Assembly: GCA_028823415.1 (NCBI GenBank)
Contig: JAPKBL010000047.1
Coordinates: 1-37,084 of the forward strand
Reading direction: 5' to 3'
Length of the DNA stretch: 37,084 bases
Source: Mariniblastus sp.
Lineage (GTDB): Bacteria; Planctomycetota; Planctomycetia; Pirellulales; Pirellulaceae
The notes beneath the pieces are model-generated. The model was given only the letters and a program-made list of their open reading frames with translations. It did no database searches and had not been told where the DNA came from. How positions within the stretch are numbered: position 1 is the first letter of the stretch; each line of letters opens with the position of its first letter. This document shows positions 25,136 through 34,093 of the stretch, piece by piece. The position numbers were made by a program, and so were the translations under genes.

Positions 25136-27591
25136 GAATTTAAGTCTTTCGATTTCTCCGAGTCTTCTCTTGTTTCGGCGAGCCATTGATCGGTGCTGTA
25201 CGGATCTGCAAGCCGGCAAATCTCTTCCAGTTGATCTGCGATCGCGAATAGATCCTCGCGCCAAACAGCATGTTCAACATCGGCTGGACACAACTCCGCC
25301 ATTTCGTCAATCAACAAAATAAAACGAAGCAGATGGCGAAATACAACGCCCTCTTGCTTTTGCAACTTATGACTGGTGATATATTTATTGAAATCCGTCC
25401 CGTATTGCAACAACTCCCCCACCACCCAAACAGGTGTGATTCTGACGTCATGGACACCGGGAAAATCATGCTGAAATAAACGCTGAAGCTTATGCGGCAA
25501 GCTCAATACCGGAACGTAATCATCTTCGTCATACCATCCACGTTTTTTATCTTCGTCTTCGTCAATCTCTCGACTTCCTAATTCTTCCGCCGTCGCCAAG
25601 CCAAGTTTTAGGAGTTGCGAATTGAGCCGCGTGGTTGCCAGCGGTCCAGGAGGCAATACATCCGGACGAGGAATCCAAATCGCTTTTCCTAATGAACGTG
25701 AAAGCTGAAGGATACTTTCGAATGCCATAATTCGCTCATTCGTATCCGCGATCCCCAAATGATTCATTAAAAACAGAGCGTACAGAGGATGCACGCCTCG
25801 CAGTTTCAGGAGGTCCGCCATCTTTTCGGTGGGCGTCGCCGTTTCCGGTTGATAATCTGAATCACTTGAATCGGCATTAGCTACCTCCGTATTTTTATTG
25901 TGAGGCTTCTCGACCAGCTCCGGTTCAGCAACGGATCGACGCTGGCCCAAATCAAGTGTCATCGAGGAGGCAGATTCCACCACCGCTTCCGCTTCATCGG
26001 TAGCATCCGCGTCAACCGATTTTCCTTCGTCCAACTCGGCCAATGGCGGTTTGGGGTCGAGTGTTAAATAACCGCCCCGCCACAGAGTGACCAACTGTTG
26101 ATTGAGGCGTTTTTGCGCCGAAATCTGTTCCTTGGGGGCAAGTAACCGACCGGCTACCAATTTGCGAATTCGAGCCACATCCGGCGAGGCATCGAGCATG
26201 TAGACCAATAGTCGCCATGGCAGTGGACCGCGACTGGCCAAATCAGCAGAGGGAGCGGTGATCAATTGCTGAAACTGCTGTTCCGACCAATATTGCTGGC
26301 CCTCACGCCGTTTAGGCTGCTTCTTTTTAAGTGCCTTTTTCGCCTTCCTTAAACCAACATCTTTGGTGTCTTCCGGAATTTGATCATACTTTTCTTTCCA
26401 TTTTAAAATTTTCACGTCATCTTCATGAGGCAATGCAAAGACATATCCGCGATCATCAAATTGCGGCCGCCCTGCCCTGCCAAACATTTGATGCACCGAA
26501 CTTGGCTCGATCAACTTCAGCTTTCCGCGAGGCCCCTTGATCAGAGTGGGCAACACGACACTCCGCGCCGGCAAATTGATTCCCGCCGCAAGCGTCTCGG
26601 TACACACACAAACGCTAAGCAATTTTTCCTGAAATAGCTCTTCGACGATTTTTCGATACCTCGGGAGAACACCCGCGTGATGCACACCGATGCCCCGCAC
26701 AAGAATTTGCTTTAATTTGGGACCTACTCCCTGAGACCAATCGTACTGGCTCAGACGATCACTCAGTAATTTTCGCTGCGCTGGATCGACGCATTTCTTC
26801 CCCTTGAGAGTTTCCGCAACGCTCCAACATTGTTCACGATTAAAACAAAACAGTAACAACGGCGTGTAACGCGCATCCTCCAGACCTTTGAACATCTCTT
26901 CAATTTGATCCGGAAGGATCTTGTCTTCTATCCAGTGATAGGACAAAGGTACTTTTCGATCATTGCTCTCGACTAATTTTAAATTCCGACCATGCACTCG
27001 ATTCAGCCACATCGCGAAATCACGAGAATTCCCAACTGTTGCTGAGAGTAAAAGAGTCTTGATGTGCGCTGGCAATAGCCCCAACCCAAACTCCCAGACA
27101 ATGCCGCGTTCGGGGTCATTGAAACTATGGAACTCGTCCATCACGACGGCCCAGACATTTTCAAAATCAAATGCCTCCGAGTGCAGTAGACGATTGAGTA
27201 AAATCTCCGCGACGACAACCTGGATTCTTGCGTTCGGATTTACTTTACGATTGCCGGTCACCAACCCAACCTCGTCAGCTGAGAATCCCCACTCCACAAC
27301 CGCCTCTTGAATATCGCGGAATTTCTGATCGGTCAAGGCAATCAAAGGAGTCGTGTAGTAGGCCGTTTTTCCTAGCTTGAGTGCTTCATAGAGCGCTGCT
27401 TCGGCGATCAATGTTTTCCCGGTGCCGGTGGGCGCACAAACGAGTACCCCTTGGTCCGATGTGAACCACGAGAGCAGCGCCTCTTCCTGTACCGGATAGA
27501 GATCAAACACCAATTGATCGAAATACGATTCGGCAATTTCGTCGCGACGGGATTGTAATTCATCCGTTGAAATAGCGGGCTCCACTGACAT
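25132..27591 (-). CDS. Ski2-like DExH-box RNA helicase
   Basis: 819 residues if started at the ATG at 27591. The frame is open to an ATG at 27681, but those 30 residues look non-coding. All SF2 motifs are present: Walker A A-P-T-G-T-G-K-T, T-T-P-L-I-A-L motif Ia, D-E-F-H (motif II), S-A-T (motif III), H-H-A-G-V-L-P-R-Y-R and T-E-T-L-A-A-G-I-N-L-P-A (motifs IV-V), and Q-M-F-G-R-A-G-R (motif VI). The latter group is characteristic of Ski2/Mtr4/HelY-like helicases. A roughly 65-residue acidic, low-complexity insert (around 550-620) separates the helicase core from a C-terminal helical domain. It probably unwinds RNA for processing or decay. The downstream propeller gene overlaps by 4 bp. Confidence 0.92.
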   Translation of the reverse strand: MSVEPAISTDELQSRRDEIAESYFDQLVFDLYPVQEEALLSWFTSDQGVLVCAPTGTGKTLIAEAALYEALKLGKTAYYTTPLIALTDQKFRDIQEAVVEWGFSADEVGLVTGNRKVNPNARIQVVVAEILLNRLLHSEAFDFENVWAVVMDEFHSFNDPERGIVWEFGLGLLPAHIKTLLLSATVGNSRDFAMWLNRVHGRNLKLVESNDRKVPLSYHWIEDKILPDQIEEMFKGLEDARYTPLLLFCFNREQCWSVAETLKGKKCVDPAQRKLLSDRLSQYDWSQGVGPKLKQILVRGIGVHHAGVLPRYRKIVEELFQEKLLSVCVCTETLAAGINLPARSVVLPTLIKGPRGKLKLIEPSSVHQMFGRAGRPQFDDRGYVFALPHEDDVKILKWKEKYDQIPEDTKDVGLRKAKKALKKKQPKRREGQQYWSEQQFQQLITAPSADLASRGPLPWRLLVYMLDASPDVARIRKLVAGRLLAPKEQISAQKRLNQQLVTLWRGGYLTLDPKPPLAELDEGKSVDADATDEAEAVVESASSMTLDLGQRRSVAEPELVEKPHNKNTEVANADSSDSDYQPETATPTEKMADLLKLRGVHPLYALFLMNHLGIADTNERIMAFESILQLSRSLGKAIWIPRPDVLPPGPLATTRLNSQLLKLGLATAEELGSREIDEDEDKKRGWYDEDDYVPVLSLPHKLQRLFQHDFPGVHDVRITPVWVVGELLQYGTDFNKYITSHKLQKQEGVVFRHLLRFILLIDEMAELCPADVEHAVWREDLFAIADQLEEICRLADPYSTDQWLAETREDSEKSKDLNS

Positions 27592-27757
27592 CAGTCTGTT
27601 ATCAAATTGATTGCGGCAACAATTACATTTGATTGTTACGACCTTGCCAGCACTTGCAACTGCTGTCGGATTCGACACCAAATTTTCGGGAGTATTATTT
27701 ATTCAGTCGGTAAATGACGGTGACCGTCACCTCTCCGACCCAATTGGCATTCCTTTT

Positions 27758-27813
27758 GCTCAATCATTGAGCTCCTGATTAATCCCGATCAGGAAATCAT
27801 TTGGAAATCATTT
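27758..27813. promoter_or_regulatory. Clustered inverted and direct repeats, probable operator region
   Basis: Three elements are packed end to end. A perfect palindrome GCTCAAT-C-ATTGAGC lies at 27758-27772. An inverted repeat TCCTGAT-N8-ATCAGGA lies at 27773-27794. The 11-mer GGAAATCATTT occurs twice in tandem (27792-27802, 27803-27813). The cluster ends 26 bp before the ATG of the small membrane protein and lies between two divergent genes. Confidence 0.5.
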
Positions 27814-27839
27814 CAAAAACCCATAGGAAAGGAAGGTTG

Positions 27840-28103
27840 ATGTCACGTCGATCCAAGCCAAGACGAATAACTAATTTCTTCGGAGCGTTTCTACTGGAGA
27901 CCGCCGCGGTGGCTATGTTTCTGTTTCTCTTCTTACAGGCCCGCGCTGAACGACAAAAATCATCGCATCAAGAGAGGGGTCGATTTCCATTCATTCAAGA
28001 AATCGCTCAGCAATCTCCATTTGAAAAATTACTAGCTCAGCAATTAAATTCCTCTGGAAGCGAACGATGGAATTATTTTTCGACCACGCCGTGGAACGAT
28101 TAA
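27840..28103 (+). CDS. Small single-span membrane protein
   Basis: 87 residues from the ATG at 27840, chosen for its AAAGGAAGG Shine-Dalgarno; an ATG at 27801 lies inside the upstream repeats. Basic N-terminus (M-S-R-R-S-K-P-R-R), one hydrophobic helix (about 13-32) and a polar C-terminal tail rich in Gln and Ser ending T-P-W-N-D. By the positive-inside rule the tail would be periplasmic. No family recognised. It is convergent with the DUF1501 gene and divergent from the helicase. Confidence 0.55.
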   Translation: MSRRSKPRRITNFFGAFLLETAAVAMFLFLFLQARAERQKSSHQERGRFPFIQEIAQQSPFEKLLAQQLNSSGSERWNYFSTTPWND

Positions 28104-28146
28104 TCTCCATCTGGCAATCGTCATCACGAAGGTTAACGTTCAACCA

Positions 28147-28180
28147 AGATTCGAATCGGAAAATGAATTTCCGAGAATCT
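28147..28180. terminator. Hairpin between convergent genes, possible terminator
   Basis: AGATTC/GAATCT and TCGGAAA/TTTCCGA stack into a 13-bp stem with a 3-nt bulge and a 5-nt loop. It lies between the small membrane protein and the end of the DUF1501 gene. No T tract follows on either strand, so termination, if any, would be weak or factor-assisted. Confidence 0.4.
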
Positions 28181-28228
28181 TCTGTTATTCATTCAATCGA
28201 ATTATTTCATTCGCCAACGCACATCGGT

Positions 28229-29647
28229 TTAGGCGATGATATCTTTCATGACATTGCCGTAAACGTCCGTCAGGCGAAAATCTCGCCCGGCATAGCGATA
28301 CGTCAACTCCGCATGGTTGAGGCCCAACAGGTGCAAAATCGTCGCATGCCAATCGTGAATGTGGCATTTTCCATCGACGGCAACCGCACCTAAATCATCG
28401 GTCCCTCCGTAACTGAAACCGCCCTTCACGCCGCCACCGGCCATCCAAGTTGTATATCCCTTGTTGTTATGATCCCGCCCGTCTGCTCCTTGCGCGTACG
28501 GTGTGCGACCGAATTCTCCGGCCCAAATGACCAGTGTTTCATCCAGCAATCCACGACGCTGAAGATCTTCAAGCAACCCTGCGATCGGTTTGTCAATTTG
28601 ATTACAGAGCTGTGGCAATCGGGTTGTCATATTAAAATGGGTATCCCAATTGTCATGTGAAATTTCGATAAACCGAACGCCCGACTCAGACATCCGGCGA
28701 GCGAGTAAACACTGCTTTCCAAATTTATCGGTTTCGCCCTGACCAATCCCGTACAGATCCAGCGTCTTCTGGTCTTCTTTTGACAAGTCCAACAAGTCTG
28801 GCATCTCCGCTTGCATGCGAAATGCAAGCTCATAGGATTCGATCACACCCTCCACCCCAGGATGCTCTTTTTCGCGACGAAGTTTTTCGTAGTTTAATTT
28901 TTGAATAAACTCAAGCTGCTGCCGTTGTTGACGGGAGTTCAGGCGAGGGTTGGCAATGTCAGGAATTCCGCCTCCGGAACTCGCACTTGCCCCTCGCATC
29001 CTTCCCCCGCCCCGAGAACCACTCAACTTCGTACCTTGATAAATAGCAGGAAGAAAGGAACTACCATAAGTCTGTGCGTTTCCTGCACCTGGATTGACTG
29101 AAACAAACCCCGGCATACTGTCATTTTCAGTCCCGAGGCCATACAGCGTCCAGGCGCCTAACGAAGGACGTACAAATTGAGCATTACCCGTATGCATTTG
29201 AGTCAAAGCGCGTGGGTGAACCGGAAGATCGGTGTTCATCCCCCGAAGCAGACAGAGCTTATCTGCCTGCTGGCCAAGTGAAGGAAATAATTCTGAAATC
29301 CGTAAACCACTCTCCCCGCAGGCGGGAAAATCCCACGGGGATTTCAGAATCGAACCCCGGAATTTACCCGTTTTCCCGTGGTTCTTAATCAACTCCGGTT
29401 TGTAATCAAAAGTATCTACATGGGACGGCCCCCCACGCATGCAGAGAAAAATCACACGTTTTGCTTTGGCCGGAAAGTGCGGATCTTTTGAGGCGAGTGG
29501 GTTATTGCTACTACCACTTTTGTCATCGCGCGCCTTGGCTAATGTCGCCAACGAAGAAAAGGCTAGGAATCCAAATCCAGACGAAATTGTTTTTAACAAT
29601 GCACGTCTTGATGGAAACTGCGAAGGATTGATTTCTGGATTCATCAT
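28229..29647 (-). CDS. DUF1501 protein, Tat-exported
   Basis: 472 residues, ATG preceded by GGAGAG. The N-terminus has a twin-arginine signal (P-S-R-R-A-L-L-K-T then a hydrophobic stretch ending L-A-K-A), so it is exported folded. DUF1501 belongs to the alkaline-phosphatase/sulfatase-like superfamily. Typical landmarks are V-I-F-L-C-M-R-G-G-P-S-H-V-D-T-F-D, H-D-N-W-D-T-H, W-A-G-E-F-G-R-T-P and the end [14 protein letters not shown]. Its substrate is not known. It is translated 51 bp after a PSCyt1/DUF1549/DUF1553 gene, the standard planctomycete pairing, which suggests both work together in the periplasm, probably on complex polysaccharides (inference). Confidence 0.92.
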   Translation of the reverse strand: MMNPEINPSQFPSRRALLKTISSGFGFLAFSSLATLAKARDDKSGSSNNPLASKDPHFPAKAKRVIFLCMRGGPSHVDTFDYKPELIKNHGKTGKFRGSILKSPWDFPACGESGLRISELFPSLGQQADKLCLLRGMNTDLPVHPRALTQMHTGNAQFVRPSLGAWTLYGLGTENDSMPGFVSVNPGAGNAQTYGSSFLPAIYQGTKLSGSRGGGRMRGASASSGGGIPDIANPRLNSRQQRQQLEFIQKLNYEKLRREKEHPGVEGVIESYELAFRMQAEMPDLLDLSKEDQKTLDLYGIGQGETDKFGKQCLLARRMSESGVRFIEISHDNWDTHFNMTTRLPQLCNQIDKPIAGLLEDLQRRGLLDETLVIWAGEFGRTPYAQGADGRDHNNKGYTTWMAGGGVKGGFSYGGTDDLGAVAVDGKCHIHDWHATILHLLGLNHAELTYRYAGRDFRLTDVYGNVMKDIIA

Positions 29648-29698
29648 CGACTCTCCTTATTTGGACGTCCGCTCACCTGAGTGGAAACTAAAATCGTG

Positions 29699-32329
29699 TT
29701 AATTTACAAAGCGAAACTCAGCCGATGCCAAAATCCCCTGACACACGGCACTTAATTTCTGAACGTTCGACGATAGGCCAAACCGAGATTGGCTTGTTTC
29801 AAAATCACGATAAAACGACTCAGCAGCCCGTAATTCAGTGCTATTCGCCCGCCGACCAAAGGCAAGTAAAAATGCCAGTTTGATTTGGTCCTTCACCTGA
29901 CTTTTTTCTTTGATTAACCGGTTCGCCATCTTGTCTGCTTGTTGAATAACAAACTGATTATTCAAAAAATAGAGCCCTTGATCGGGAGTATTTGAAGTCT
30001 CGCGGACCCCGACCACCATGCTTGATTCGGCGAAATCAAACACCTCCATCGACCGCGTTACGTTATCCCGAATCACAGGCAAATAAACACTTCGGTAACT
30101 CACCGGCTGGTCAATTTTCGCCATTGATGGTGAAGTGGGCGAAGCAGTTTGCTGCATGCCGCCCTCGCGATTCATTCTTGAACGACCACCTGAGCGGCGA
30201 GTGGGCAAGCCGGTTTTAATATCCGGATTGGAAGATCCAATGGTTGATATCAATACGCCATCTCGGACCAACGCCGTCCCAATTTCTGACACCAAAGAAC
30301 CGCGCGGCCGAGCCGCATCCAAATCGCCGCTAATTCTCAAAATTGCATCTCGTAAAACCTCCGCCTCCAATCGCCGCGATTCCATTCTCCAAATGAAATG
30401 ATTCTCCGGATCAACTTGGAAACTCGCCGTGCTGAATTCAGAATTCGATCGATAAATTCTCGAAGTCGCAATTTTCCTGATCAGTGTTTTTACACTCCAG
30501 TCATTATTTTGAAAGTCACGTGCGAGGTAATCCAGTAATTCAGGATGTGTCGGAGATTGGCCTGTCGCACCGAAATTTTCCGGCGACCGAACAATGCCAT
30601 TCCCAAACATATGCTGCCAAACGCGATTGACCATTACCCGAGCACTGAGGGGGTTCTCATCACTGGCCATCCATCGGCCCAGTTCCAGACGACCCGATGC
30701 CTTGGCTGGAATGGTAGCAGGCTTCTGGGTTAACACCTGAGGGAAACCTCGCTTGACCTCCTGAGCCGGTTTGTCAAATTCCCCACGCACTAGCAAACGT
30801 GCATTTTCGGGTCGCGACTTTGTCTGCACTCCCATGAAATAGGTGTACGGGTTTCCCTTCTCATCGTATTGCTGAATTTTGGCTCTCAAGCCTCCGACCA
30901 CAGCCGAAAGTCTTGCGATGTTGGCAAACGAAGTCTGCGGGTTATTCGAAGCATCCCCTTGACGCTGAGAACGCCTGGCAAGCTGAGCTTCTCGTAACTC
31001 CAACTGCTTTTCCGAAAGCTGGGACTTAAGGTCAGCAAGCTGACTCGTCGAAATACGATTGTCAAATGGATTTAGATCGTCCGTCGGGAGTACCAGTAAA
31101 TTACTGGGATGACGATTCTGTAACGTATCAATCGTCCCGTAATGCGTCGTTGTACTATTAAAAATACCGGCCATCGCGTAGTAGTCAGACTGGGGAATTG
31201 GATCAAATTTATGATCGTGGCAGCGGGCACAAGCAACCGACACGCCGAGGATCACGCGGGTGGCAACATCGATCTGCTCATCAATCAGATCGTGATTAAA
31301 TTGACGTCCATTTTGTTCGGTCAGTGTCTTGGGACCGATCGCCAGAAAACCGGTCGCCACAAGATTTTCCGACCATTGCTGATCGGTTTTTACTGGCAAG
31401 AGATCACCGGCGATCTGCTGTTCAATAAATTCGTTGTAAGGCTTGTCTGAATTAAAAGCATCAATCACGTAATCGCGATAGCGCCACGCTTGGGGATAGG
31501 TGAGATTAAGCTCCTTTCCGGTGGACTCGGCATACCTCGCAACATCAAGCCAATGCCGCCCCCAGCGTTCGCCAAATTCATCCTTGGCCAATAATGAATC
31601 GACAATATGCAAGATCGCCTGCTCGCGATCCTGATCCCAACGTTTCTCGAGCCACTGAATCTGCTCGGGCGTCGGGGGCAAACCGATCAGGTCGAATGAC
31701 AACCGCCGCAAAAACATGGTCGCTTCAGCATCCCCAGCTGGTGTCAATCCATGCTGCTCAAGTTCATGCAGCACAAAACGATCAATGTCCGAAACTGGCC
31801 ATCGTTGATTTTCTACTGCGGGCGGTGAGTAAGAGACAGGCTTTTTAAAGGCCCAGAACTGGCGGCCTTTTTCAATCTCTTCCTCGGTGATCTTCGTATT
31901 GACTTTGTTTTCTTTGAGTACGCGTGGATCTGGAGCCCCCATTTCAATCCACGTGCGGAAATCAGAAATAATCTCATCGGACAATTTTTTTCGCGGAGGC
32001 ATTTTGTAATCAACATGATTGATCGCACTCCAAAGGGGACTTTCGTCAAGATCCCCTGGAACAATCGCAGGCCCAGAATCACCACCACTTAATACCCCTA
32101 ATTTGGTATCGAGCCACAGGCCGCCCTTGACCTTACTCCGCGTCGAATGGCAGCTGTAGCACTCTCGTACGAGGACTGGCCGAATCTTTGTTTCAAAAAA
32201 CTTCGTTTGGTCAGCGGTCAGCGAGACTGACTCTGGCCCCATTTGCTGAGCTTCGAGGGTCTGAGAAATCCAACCGCCCATCAAGAGGAGGATTAGTAAT
32301 TTCACGAACTGCTTTGCTGGAATGATCAT
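29699..32329 (-). CDS. Planctomycete cytochrome c (PSCyt1) - DUF1549 - DUF1553 protein
   Basis: 876 residues with a signal peptide (about 1-28) and a strong Shine-Dalgarno (AGGGAGG, 4 bases before the ATG). PSCyt1 lies at about 45-135, with the haem-binding C57-Y-S-C60-H61 and K-M-P-P-R-K-K-L-S. DUF1549 lies at about 175-390, with D-R-F-V-L-H-E-L and a second C-x-x-C-H in A-C-A-R-C-H-D-H-K-F-D-P. DUF1553 lies at about 550-820, with R-V-M-V-N-R-V-W-Q-H-M-F-G. These proteins are a planctomycete hallmark and are often encoded beside DUF1501 or sulfatase genes. An electron-transfer role in periplasmic sugar breakdown is a hypothesis. A Gly/Arg-rich low-complexity patch (R-R-S-G-G-R-S-R-M) sits near 715. 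Confidence 0.94.
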   Translation of the reverse strand: MIIPAKQFVKLLILLLMGGWISQTLEAQQMGPESVSLTADQTKFFETKIRPVLVRECYSCHSTRSKVKGGLWLDTKLGVLSGGDSGPAIVPGDLDESPLWSAINHVDYKMPPRKKLSDEIISDFRTWIEMGAPDPRVLKENKVNTKITEEEIEKGRQFWAFKKPVSYSPPAVENQRWPVSDIDRFVLHELEQHGLTPAGDAEATMFLRRLSFDLIGLPPTPEQIQWLEKRWDQDREQAILHIVDSLLAKDEFGERWGRHWLDVARYAESTGKELNLTYPQAWRYRDYVIDAFNSDKPYNEFIEQQIAGDLLPVKTDQQWSENLVATGFLAIGPKTLTEQNGRQFNHDLIDEQIDVATRVILGVSVACARCHDHKFDPIPQSDYYAMAGIFNSTTTHYGTIDTLQNRHPSNLLVLPTDDLNPFDNRISTSQLADLKSQLSEKQLELREAQLARRSQRQGDASNNPQTSFANIARLSAVVGGLRAKIQQYDEKGNPYTYFMGVQTKSRPENARLLVRGEFDKPAQEVKRGFPQVLTQKPATIPAKASGRLELGRWMASDENPLSARVMVNRVWQHMFGNGIVRSPENFGATGQSPTHPELLDYLARDFQNNDWSVKTLIRKIATSRIYRSNSEFSTASFQVDPENHFIWRMESRRLEAEVLRDAILRISGDLDAARPRGSLVSEIGTALVRDGVLISTIGSSNPDIKTGLPTRRSGGRSRMNREGGMQQTASPTSPSMAKIDQPVSYRSVYLPVIRDNVTRSMEVFDFAESSMVVGVRETSNTPDQGLYFLNNQFVIQQADKMANRLIKEKSQVKDQIKLAFLLAFGRRANSTELRAAESFYRDFETSQSRFGLSSNVQKLSAVCQGILASAEFRFVN

Positions 32330-32378
32330 TCGGCCTCCCTTGGGAGCCTCGCCACAGGCTCACCGATAAATTTCTATT

Positions 32379-32404
32379 AATTTCCACTTACAATTTCCAC
32401 TTAC
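32379..32404. repeat. Two tandem copies of a 13-bp sequence
   Basis: AATTTCCACTTAC at 32379-32391 is followed immediately by an identical copy at 32392-32404, in the gap between the Arg/Ser-rich gene and the PSCyt1 gene (both minus strand). Confidence 0.6.
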
Positions 32405-32466
32405 AAGCCCACCGCTCATCTCGACAAGAACGGTTCGATTGAGCCAAAACCATCTCGGCAATTAAA

Positions 32467-33219
32467 TTATTTTCGCCCACGGGGGCCGCCTCCCCGTGTG
32501 TCGCGATTCCCGTCACTTGGTTTTCCGCGCTTCGCGTCGCTTGGGCCACGCTGCCAATCGCGAGACGAATTTGCATCTCGCCCACCGCGGTGGCTTTGCG
32601 GAGCTCGCTCCATGTTTCTGGATCGATCTTCATGACTCCGCTGCCCGTCCCCAGACCGAGATCGCTCAACACCGTGCTGCCGATTTCGATCAGAATTCCT
32701 CGATCGCATATCACGGGAAAAATCTCCAGCGCCCCTCCGTCGATCAGCATCTCGGTGGGACGATGAAGATCGACCACGATGCTCCCCACGCTCACGGTCG
32801 CTTCTTTCGTTGCCGCGACGCCCGGCCGATGGACGGTCACCACGCCGGTCCGATTGAGAATGACTACGACGATCGTCACCGCCATGGTCACGACTGGACC
32901 TTCCCTGACTGCCTCGTGCATCAGCACTTCGGCGCGTTCTTGCCTGCGGCCGGGAGGGGGCTTCTGCTTTTTTATTTCGAGCCCCTTGAGAATTGCGACC
33001 TCCGTCACGCCCCCGATCCGATTTCGAGTGCAAGTCCGAACCACGTTCTTTTTTGGAACTGGAATCATTCGCGGATTTCCGCGATCGCTTGGATTCCACT
33101 TTCGAGGATGACGGTTTTTTTGAATCTCGCTTGCCCCGACTACTGGATTGTGCGAACACTTCCGATGCACCCAAAGTAACGCTCAATACCAAACCAAAAA
33201 CCAAGAAAATATTTTTCAT
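32467..33219 (-). CDS. Secreted Arg/Ser/Asp/Gly-rich disordered protein
   Basis: 250 residues. The signal peptide (M-K-N-I-F-L-V-F-G-L-V-L ... E-V-F-A-Q) marks the right frame among three long overlapping ones. The mature chain is almost entirely Arg, Ser, Asp, Gly, Lys, Asn and His, without hydrophobic segments. It has many R-D, R-S, D-R-R and S-R-D dipeptides and ends G-G-G-P-R-G-R-K. It must be intrinsically disordered and strongly basic, so it could bind acidic polysaccharide, phosphate or nucleic acid outside the cytoplasm (inference). It precedes the PSCyt1 gene by 137 bp on the same strand. Long frames on the plus strand (32496-33179) and in another minus phase (32388-33170) come from the biased composition. 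Confidence 0.65.
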   Translation of the reverse strand: MKNIFLVFGLVLSVTLGASEVFAQSSSRGKRDSKKPSSSKVESKRSRKSANDSSSKKERGSDLHSKSDRGRDGGRNSQGARNKKAEAPSRPQARTRRSADARGSQGRSSRDHGGDDRRSHSQSDRRGDRPSAGRRGNERSDRERGEHRGRSSSSHRDADRRRGAGDFSRDMRSRNSDRNRQHGVERSRSGDGQRSHEDRSRNMERAPQSHRGGRDANSSRDWQRGPSDAKRGKPSDGNRDTRGGGPRGRK

Positions 33220-33389
33220 TGCACTGTCTCACTCGTTCAGGAAATTGTTTCTTTAACCCACCACTCCTATCTTGAGCACGCGAACAAATAGAACAAAAGA
33301 CAGTAAAATTCCTCAATTATGAATATAAAGCAGGAACTAACCGGCCGCGCAGGTTTTTAAGCAATAGAATTAATTGGCAGATTGTTGGC

Positions 33390-33403
33390 CAGGGATGTCC
33401 CTG
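33390..33403. promoter_or_regulatory. Palindrome upstream of the ECF sigma gene
   Basis: CAGGGA-TG-TCCCTG, perfect six-base arms, followed by TTCATTG and six T (33411-33416), about 50 bp before the sigma-factor ATG. It could be an operator or a weak terminator/attenuator on the plus strand. Confidence 0.35.
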
Positions 33404-33451
33404 TTCATTGTTTTTTACGTGCACGACTTATAGGGTGTGATCGAGTTAATC

Positions 33452-34093
33452 ATGGTTGACGAACAACTGTTGCCCACCCGCGAAGAAATTGTAGACGCAC
33501 TCCAAAGGGATCGCGAAGAAGCCCTCGCTAAGTACTTTTCGATCGTTCAAAGTCGTTTGAAGCGAATCGTTAACTTTCGACTCGATTATCGTTTAAGCGG
33601 ACGTGTCTCCGAGTCGGATGTGATTCAGGAAACCTACGTTCGCGCCGCCAAACGAATTGACAGCTTCCTTGATAAAGAGGACATGCCTTTTTTTGTGTGG
33701 CTTCGCTTAGAAGTCAATCAAAAACTGCACGAAATTCACCGTCATCATTTCGGAGCAGAAAAGAGAGATATCCGCAAAGAAATCAAACTTGGCCAGACCA
33801 ATGAATCGGGTAAAACCTCGATGGCACTGGCCGCCCATATCGTCGCGCAACTGACTTCCCCAAGTCGCTTAATCGAACGTGCTGAGCAAATTTCAATTTT
33901 GGAAAAGACACTGGCAGAAATGAACGAGCTTGACCGAGAAGTTATCGCCCTAAGACATTTCGAGGAACTCTCCAATATCGAAACCGCCAAGATTCTTGCA
34001 ATCGAACCGTCCGCCGCAAGTAAGCGGTACCTACGGGCGCTGAAACGAATCCGCGAGATCATGGAAACTGCGAAGGGATACAATGGTAGCTAA
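33452..34093 (+). CDS. ECF-type RNA polymerase sigma factor, planctomycete subfamily
   Basis: 213 residues from the ATG at 33452; an in-frame GTG at 33437 would add five. Region 2 is visible as S-E-S-D-V-I-Q-E-T-Y-V-R-A-A with F-F-V-W-L-R-L-E-V-N-Q-K-L. Region 4 is L-D-R-E-V-I-A-L-R-H-F-E-E-L followed by an E-T-A-K-I-L-A-I-E-P-S-A-A-S-K-R helix-turn-helix. This resembles the planctomycete-specific sigma-70 subfamilies that lack a classical anti-sigma gene and are instead linked to Ser/Thr kinases. The kinase gene starts inside its last codons (11-bp overlap), so the kinase is the probable regulator. Confidence 0.9.
   Translation: MVDEQLLPTREEIVDALQRDREEALAKYFSIVQSRLKRIVNFRLDYRLSGRVSESDVIQETYVRAAKRIDSFLDKEDMPFFVWLRLEVNQKLHEIHRHHFGAEKRDIRKEIKLGQTNESGKTSMALAAHIVAQLTSPSRLIERAEQISILEKTLAEMNELDREVIALRHFEELSNIETAKILAIEPSAASKRYLRALKRIREIMETAKGYNGS

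Noticed and set aside
32496..33179. 227-codon plus-strand frame, and a 260-codon minus frame at 32388-33170
   Set aside because: Both overlap the Arg/Ser-rich gene, whose frame alone has a signal peptide. Low-complexity GC-rich DNA keeps other frames open by chance.
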